From Lamellibrachia columna (Eukaryota; Annelida; Polychaeta; Sabellida; Siboglinidae): a stretch of 64,000 nt of DNA. Of this stretch, positions 12,901-21,842 are shown in pieces. The notes below the pieces were generated by a model. That model had not been told where the DNA came from. It was given only the letters and a program-made list of their open reading frames with translations, and made no database searches. Each line of letters opens with the position of its first letter. Within the stretch, counting starts at the first letter, position 1. Where the stretch lies: the NCBI GenBank assembly GCA_963662155.1, contig OY759273.1, positions 28,868,566 through 28,932,565 on the forward strand. The letters run 5' to 3'. A program made the position numbers and the translations under genes.

Positions 12901-15900
12901 GACACGTGTGAGTCAACCACGAGTAAGGTATAACTTTGAGCGAGGAGGTAGCTAACCCTAAAGTTAAGAAGTAGCTTGTGAGACGTGAGAAAGTGACTGA
13001 AAACACAGCCGGTATGCGCGGCGAATATTGAAGCGACGAAGCGATGCCAAAACGCCGGTAGCGAGACGACCGACCCCCTGTTGCGAAGAAAGACGGTAGC
13101 GACAACCGTAGCGGTAGCCTGAACAACTATAAAGCACAGAGTCGACTCTGCACTACGATCGCGACACGACGGCCGGAGCCGTACGCTAGAACGACGGCCG
13201 GAGCCGTACGATAGAACGACGGCCGGAGCCGTACGCTAGAACGACGGCCGGAGCCGTACGATAGAACGACGGCCGGAGCCGTACGCTAGAACGACGGCCG
13301 GAGCCGTACGATAGAACGACGACCGGAGCCGTACGCTAGAACGACGGCCGGAGCCGTGGGCTAGAACGACGGCCGGAGCCGTGCGCTAGAACGACGGCCA
13401 GAGCCGTACGCTAGAACGACGGCCGGAGCCGTACGCTAGAACGACGGCCGGAGCCGTGGGCTAGAACGACGGCCGGAGCCGTGCGCTAGAACGACGGCCA
13501 GAGCCGTACGCTAGAACGACGGCCGGAGCCGTACGCTAGAACGACGGCAGGCAACAGAATGGGTCTGTGCCTGGGTCTGAATGAACGGTTCGTGTTAGCG
13601 TAGAGAAGGGACTGAACTGTTATCCAGGCATAGATGCCTCGGAACTGACTTTGTAACTCTTAGAACAGGGTTGTGTAATACTTGTCGAGGTACGTAAGCA
13701 AACACAGCTGTGTTTTATCTTTACACATGATGAGTATAACCATATAGTTTACATTGGGTTGATGTTTGGGTAGCGATGGGTCATGTTAGACGCTATTAGT
13801 AGTTATTTCACAGGTTGAATAATTCCCTGGCTTCCCTTACTACAGAATCGGAGTTATTTGCTTATAATAATGACATCAACCCAGGAGTCTATTTGTTTTC
13901 TTGTAAATTACTGAGTAACTATCGTATATTAAATGTTTATTTTTCTCTCACTTGTCTTTTGTGTCTTGTTCATTTGTGGAACCACCATTCATGAATTCGT
14001 TGAATTATAGAAATGGGGCTTTCCAAATTGACATGAACCAAATTAGTGAGCGGAGACCCGCTAATCCGTGGAAGTGATGTAGTTGGCAACTAATTTGGTG
14101 GAAAATAGTTGGATGCCACTCTGTGTTTGTACAGGAGAACTTGTACGGTCTCTATATTTGGATGTCACTCTGTGTTTGTACAGGAGAACTTGTACGGTCT
14201 CTATATTTGGATGTCACTCTGTGTTTGTACAGGAGAACTTGTACGGTCTCTATATTTGGATGTCACTCTGTGTTTGTACAGGAGAACTTGTACGGTCTCT
14301 ATATTTGGATGTCACTCCGTGTTTGTACAGGAGAACTTGTACGGTCTCTATATTTGGATGCCACTCCGTGTTTGTACAGGAGAACTTGTACGGTCTCTAT
14401 ATTTGGATGCCACTCCGTGTTTGTACAGGAGAACTTGTACGGTCTCTATATTTGGATGTCACTCTGTGTTTGTACAGGAGAACTTGTACGGTCTCTATAT
14501 TTGGATGTCACTCTGTGTTTGTACAGGAGAACTTGTACGGTATCTATATTTGGATGCCACTCCGTGTTTGTACAGGAGAACTTGTACGGTCTCTATATTT
14601 GGATGTCACTCCGTGTTTGTACAGGAGAACTTGTACGGTCTCTATATTTGGATGTCACTCTGTGTTTGTACAGGAGAACTTGTACGGTCTCTATATTTGG
14701 ATGTCACTCTGTGTTTGTACAGGAGAACTTGTACGGTCTCTATATTTGGATGCCACTCCGTGTTTGTACAGGAGAACTTGTACGGTCTCTATATTTGGAT
14801 GTCACTCCGTGTTTGTACAGGAGAACTTGTACGGTCTCTATATTTGGATGTCACTCCGTGTTTGTACAGGAGAACTTGTACGGTCTCTATATTTGGATGT
14901 CACTCTGTGTTTGTACAGGAGAACTTGTACGGTCTCTATATTTGGATGTCACTCTGTGTTTGTACAGGAGAACTTGTACGGTCTCTATATTTGGATGTCA
15001 CTCCGTGTTTGTACAGGAGAACTTGTACGGTCTCTATATTTGGATGCCACTCCGTGTTTGTACAGGAGAACTTGTACGGTCTCTATATTTGGATGTCACT
15101 CCGTGTTTGTACAGGAGAACTTGTACGGTCTCTATATTTGGATGTCACTCTGTGTTTGTACAGGAGAACTTGTACGGTCTCTATATTTGGATGTCACTCT
15201 GTGTTTGTACAGGAGAACTTGTACGGTCTCTATATTTGGATGCCACTCCGTGTTTGTACAGGAGAACTTGTACGGTCTCTATATTTGGATGTCACTCCGT
15301 GTTTGTACAGGAGAACTTGTACGGTCTCTATATTTGGATGCCACTCCGTGTTTGTACAGGAGAACTTGTACGGTCTCTATATTTGGATGTCACTCCGTGT
15401 TTGTACAGGAGAACTTGTACGGTCTCTATATTTGGATGTCACTCCGTGTTTGTACAGGAGAACTTGTACGGTCTCTATATTTGGATGCCACTCCGTGTTT
15501 GTACAGGAGAACTTGTACGGTCTCTATATTTGGATGTCACTCCGTGTTTGTACAGGAGAACTTGTACGGTCTCTATATTTGGATGTCACTCTGTGTTTGT
15601 ACAGGAGAACTTGTACGGTCTCTATATTTGGATGTCACTCTGTGTTTGTACAGGAGAACTTGTACGGTCTCTATATTTGGATGCCACTCCGTGTTTGTAC
15701 AGGAGAACTTGTACGGTCTCTATATTTGGATGTCACTCCGTGTTTGTACAGGAGAACTTGTACGGTCTCTATATTTGGATGTCACTCTGTGTTTGTACAG
15801 GAGAACTTGTACGGTCTCTATATTTGGATGTCACTCTGTGTTTGTACAGGAGAACTTGTACGGTCTCTATATTTGGATGTCACTCTGTGTTTGTACAGGA

Positions 15901-18900
15901 GAACTTGTACGGTCTCTATATTTGGATGTCACTCTGTGTTTGTACAGGAGAACTTGTACGGTCTCTATATTTGGATGCCACTCTGTGTTTGTACAGGAGA
16001 ACTTGTACGGTCTCTATATTTGGATGCCACTATGTGTTTGTACAGGAGAACTTGTACGGTCTCTATATTTGGATGCCACTCTGTGTTTGTACAGGAGAAC
16101 TTGTACGGTCTCTATATTTGGATGTCACGCTGTGTTTGTACAGGAGAACTTGTACGGTCTCTATATTTGGATGCCACTCCGTGTTTGTACAGGAGAACTT
16201 GTACGGTCTCTATATTTGGATGCCACTCCGTGTTTGTACAGGAGAACTTGTACGATCTCTATATTTGGATGCCACTCCGTGTTTGTACAGGAGAACTTGT
16301 ACGGTCTCTATATTTGGATGCCACTCCGTGTTTGTACAGGAGAACTTGTACGGTCTCTATATTTGGATGCCACTCCGTGTTTGTACAGGAGAACTTGTAC
16401 GGTCTCTATATTTGGATGCCACTCCGTGATTGTACAGGAGAACTTGTACGGTCTCTATATTTGGATGCCACTCCGTGTTTGTACAGGAGAACTTGTACGG
16501 TCTCGCTGTGTGTTCTTGTACTGTTTTCACACGTCGCGATCTTCGTCTTTCACACACCCGGTAAGGGCCCTCCTCAACAAGTTTGCACCAGGCCCCCTAC
16601 ATTGTTGATCTTTCGTCTCAGCCTCACGTAGCTGTTGTAGTTAGTGTGGTGGTTACTACTGCTGGTTTAATTTCATTTTAACACGACTATTTCTTACGTG
16701 CACGGTCTTTGGCAGTCGCACTTGAACTTATCTTCTGATTGCAGTTTCGACAGGGCTTCTTTGCAGATGTCTAAACAACACAAGTAAAATCTGTGTTTTT
16801 CTTCGATGGATTATGACCAGAATGCAAACGAACAATGGTATTTCATACTAGTTGTCATATGCAAAAAACCATTACTGTTAAATTATACCATGTGCTGTGT
16901 TAATTTACATAAGAATACTATTTGTACCTAACCACAAGTAGACAGCCTTATTCTGGTACACTGCTTAGTAGCAAAGTTATAGGTGGCGTGGTTTGAGAAA
17001 CGCTAGAAGAAATATGGGTTTAATTGTCCACCCACAATAGAAAGGTGCAGAGACACCGAATACTTACACTGAGTTTGGTTGAATGGGTTACAACGGGCCT
17101 TTTTGTCGGCGAATGGTAGGACGGAACATCCACAGTAGAGCTTCGTCAAACGGTTGAGACAACCTTCCAGACACGTCTACAACATGGAAAATAGCAGCAA
17201 TTGAACAATGAAACAACTGGCTTTTTGAGAGTCCTACCGCTATGTATAGCCTGTCCATATCAAACACTTAGTAGTGTTATTCTTAGGCGATGGCAACTAT
17301 ATCCTTCCCATACTCCCTAGAAGGAAATCGTCGTGAAGCGTTCCACCGTGGTGGCTTTTGATGGGTGTCTACCGAGGAAGCAGGTGCCAGTTCACCAAAA
17401 GTGCATTGCAATAGATAGGCCAAAAGCACTACGTGTAGAAAGCATATCAGTTCAGAACCGTTCAGAATCATTCAACCATGTGCTCTGTTCTGTACACAAA
17501 TGATTCGACGACTATTTAATAATAGGTTATTATTATCATTTATAATATAAGTCCTTTGTTCAGCACAGTTCCAGTAACGTCAAATAATATCTTTGTTAAT
17601 ATACAAAGAAACTCACAATCGATTAAGGCTGACACACATCGCGGCCAATTCTGGACATGAAGGACGATATCGTTGAACAGCGAAGATAACAATTGGATAC
17701 GGTTAATGACAGAATCGCTTCTCGAGCGCGTTGAAGCGTAGCGTCGACGTGACTGGGCCAGTTTTGCACTAACGATGGTCGTGAGTGGTATGACCAAACA
17801 CTCCGACCGACCACAAAACTTAACTTCGCGACAAGCATAGCCGATAAACGGGTATTAACAAGACAACATTCGCAAGAAGACCATTTGTGGTCGTTTGATT
17901 TATGTGCACCTGTTGTAGGCTCGTTAATTAATTCAGCTAATAATGAATTCAGTTGAAGCGTTGGCGAGTTTACCTTCAGGTTAATTTAATGTTCTGTGGC
18001 ACATGTTGTGGTGAAATGTGAAATCCCAGAGGTATTTGTATCTTAAACTTCTAGCACTCGGCTCATTCTGTCCACAAAACTGCTCTCCTCTTTGTCCTCG
18101 AAGTCCTTGGTGACGATGGCATCGATACTGGCCCTCTAGTTTTATCTTTCTCCTTCCATCACTGATGACGTGTCACTGCCGTCACTACCGCCCGCTCTCG
18201 TTCTCCACTCCACTATCAAATTCCCCCAAATTCCTTTCCCCCATCTCAGTCGCCGTCTTCCTTTTCTCCTACCATCCACCCTGGGCGCATCCGCTCGTTA
18301 AATTTATCTTTCCCTTTTATACTTCCCATGTACCTAGTCCACTTTAACCGACTCATCGCCAGCGTCCTCCTCAAACTATTTCACTCCAATCTCCTCTCTA
18401 AGCCCCCTACCTCCAAAGTCTACGCTCTTCTATCCTTTCCACTGCCGCAATTTTCTCACCAAGTTTTTTTTATCGCAAACTTAGACTCCTTTTTCGTTTT
18501 CCGTCAACATACGCCCCAGAAAATATGCTTATTATTATCACTTGTCAATATAATCATTTAGTAACAGAATGTAATGCAATGGAATTTAGCTGTCATCAAA
18601 TAAACTACCTTTCTGCGCTATCCTGTTGTGAATATAAATCATTAGTTAAATTGGTCATCTGGATGCCATGTACTCTAAGCAACCAATCACAACATCTCAC
18701 TCGTTCACGTGTTTGGCAAGTATCCGAGTCGACCAATCGCAATCCTCCACTTGAAACTAGCTAACCAACAAGCTCTTGTACGCACCTCGATCGAGTATGC
18801 CACATCGCTGTTACATGGCCCCGAGTTTACTGTGGACACTATCTGCAAAAAAAATAAAGAAATATGAAGAAACATCATTATAATAGGCCCTATTTCAATG

Positions 18901-21678
18901 GGATACGCGTGAATAAATATCGAATTTGCTTCTCAGTACATTCGCTATCATTCGCCAACATCTGTGGGAAAAAGTGGGACAGGCATTCGCGGGATCACGT
19001 GATAGGCAATTGACACCCTTAAAATGACCTTCTTCTCCGCTTGCAATGTAAATATGATATTCGGACGGAAACATTCAAATTAAGCAGAAAACGGACAGAT
19101 CATAGCAAACAAACTGTAGTTCACCAAGACAGATTTATACGGTCAATATATTATAATATATATAGTTTATGCGATAGCACTTGATAAACATGACCATATG
19201 CTATAGCACTTGATAAACATGACCATATGCTATAGCACTTGATAAACATGACCATATGCTATAGCACTTGATAAACATGACCATATGCTATAGCACTTGA
19301 TAAACATGACCATATGCTATAGCACTTGATAAACATGACCATATGCTATAGCACTTGATAAACATGACCATATGCTATACCTTTAAGGGATTTTATAAAT
19401 ATAAACATATTCCAATATTAAAAAAACATCTGATGTGGGTGGATGGGCCAAGTTCAATGATTCAGGAACGTGGGTTTGAAATGTTGCAATAATCGGGTTT
19501 CCATTAATTGCATTGCATCAAATGTTCTATTTTTCTCTTTTTTGATGGGTGGACAGGTGAATTGGTGCGGTCAATCCTATCCAAGTTTTTCTAAGACAGA
19601 CACGACGACTTAGGTGAAAGTAATGGTCGCCTACCTGGGTAACGCCGAGGAATGCGGCGTGTTCCGGGGTCACGAGGACATAGTCGTGGTGGTAGAAGTG
19701 ATCCCGCCGTGGATGCACGAACACTCTGAAGCCGTCGATGTCAGTCAACAAGCCCACGTACTCGGTCACCTCGGCATCCAGGATCAGTCGCAGGCCTAAT
19801 AGTAATAATAGTGAAAATGATAACGATAATGGCAACGGCATCGATAATAATAACAACAATAATAATAATGCCAATAACAATACTAATAACAACAACAACA
19901 ACAATAATAATAACAACTATAATAATAATACCAACAACAATAATAATAACAACAATAATAATAATACCAATAATAATAACAACAACAGCAATAATAATAA
20001 TAACAATAATAATAACAGCAACAATAATAACAACAACAATAATAACAGCAATAATAACAATAATAATAACAACAACAATAATAATAACAACAAAAACAAT
20101 AGTACAGTGCACGCCGCTTAATTCAAAGTCGGTTAATTCAAAAAGCTGGATAATTAGAAGTTGTCGGCAGGTCCCGGCCCGAGGTTTTCTTTATCCAGAG
20201 CTTCGGATAAATCGAACTCCTGGTAACTCGAAGGGTTTTTGATGGTCCCGGGCACTTCGAAGTATCCAGCTTATTCTATTATATAACTTCTGTAGCGCCT
20301 ATATCCTCAGGAACACAAGCCCAGAGGCGCAGCAAACTAAAATCGTTATGCGTAATGTCATTAAGAAGGACACGCAAGAGTCATCATCAGAGTGAGAGAT
20401 CGCCGAAGATTTAGGCTGGAAATTCAATTTCAAAACAAAAAATATCGTTTGCCGAAGGTAGCTACACTTTCAGGTGATGCTGAGATGATGGGGAGTTCAT
20501 TCCAGATGTAAGGAGCAGCTACAGAGAAAGGTGATGCTTAGATGATGGGGAGTTCATTCCAGATGTAAGGAGCAGCTACAGAGAAAGGTGATGCTTAGAT
20601 GATGGGGAGTTCATTCCAGATGTAAGGAGCAGCTACAGAGAAAGGTGATGCTTAGATGATGGGGAGTTCATTCCAGATGTAAGGAGCAGCTACAGAGAAA
20701 GGTGATGCTTAGATGATGGGGAGTTCATTCCAGATGTAAGGAGCAGCTACAGAGAAAGGTGATGCTGAGATGATGGGGAGTTCATTCCAGATGTAAGGAG
20801 CAGCTACAGAGAAAGGTGATGCTTAGATGATGGGGAGTTCATTCCAGATGTAAGGAGCAGCTACAGAGAAAGGTGATGCTTAGATGACGGGGAGTTCATT
20901 CCAGATGTAAGGAGCAGCTACAGAGAAAGCGCCTTGCCCAGGTTAAACTTGCCCAGGTTAAACTTGCCCAGGTTAAACTTGCCCAGGTTAAACTTAGTTT
21001 TACCAACAAAACGCTGTTGCGAGATAATCTGAGCTACTTGGAGGTATTTGAAAGACGCAGGAGACTGGCCGCATGAAGAGAAGAACTAAACGTGCCAATT
21101 CCAAGTAGTACACATTTGTAAGAGTGGCAATGCGTAAAACCCACACACGAACCAGTAGTTGTCTACGTCTATTGTTTGCCGCGCATTCTAAAGTTTAAGT
21201 AGCTTGCAAACTGGAACGTATTGATAAGATCTCGCCCGATTTTGGCGCAGCTAAAATATTCGCGAGAATGTTCTTTGTGCGTGTTTTGAACGGATGAAAA
21301 GTCACAGCAAATAATTTTATTTTCGGCAACGTTTCACTGCAGCAACATTTCTGTAAACTGACAGTTCGTGTGAATGCACTCTAATAGTCATACTTATAAA
21401 TTAAGTATTTGTATATTCGTATGACGATGAGCGTCGTACAACACAATTACACAAATAATAAAACAAATAGCTAGATTTAGTTTGACGGGGTTCGGTGTTA
21501 CTTCCTGCAACGGTTTAGTTTGAAGTTAGTATGTATGCCATGAGCATACAACACTGCCGTGCACATCTAAATACAATGTAATACTTTGAGAATACAAGGA
21601 AGAGTACAAAACACCGACGTACGTCCGTATTCACACACTTGTATACATCTGTGCACGCACGCACGCACGCACACACGC

Positions 21679-21714
<36 letters not shown>

Positions 21715-21747
21715 CACACGCCGCACGCACGCACGCACGCACCCCCC

Positions 21748-21842
<95 letters not shown>

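Noticed and set aside
12812..14080. Solo LTR or Gypsy-like remnant around the 25-bp array
   Set aside because: A CTATAAAGCAC TATA-like word and a PBS-like ACCCGCTAATCCGTGG were noted, but no paired LTR or internal domain was found.
14083..16631. Three plus-strand frames of 770-840 codons as giant repeat proteins
   Set aside because: They are one 49-bp array read in three frames, antisense inside an intron, with no unique flanking domains.
17283..17471. Small secreted protein (62 codons, hydrophobic start)
   Set aside because: It lies in a channel intron, has no family motif, and short hydrophobic frames are expected by chance.
19738..20121. Poly-Asn, poly-Leu and poly-Ile frames
   Set aside because: Direct products of the trinucleotide array next to channel exon 3.
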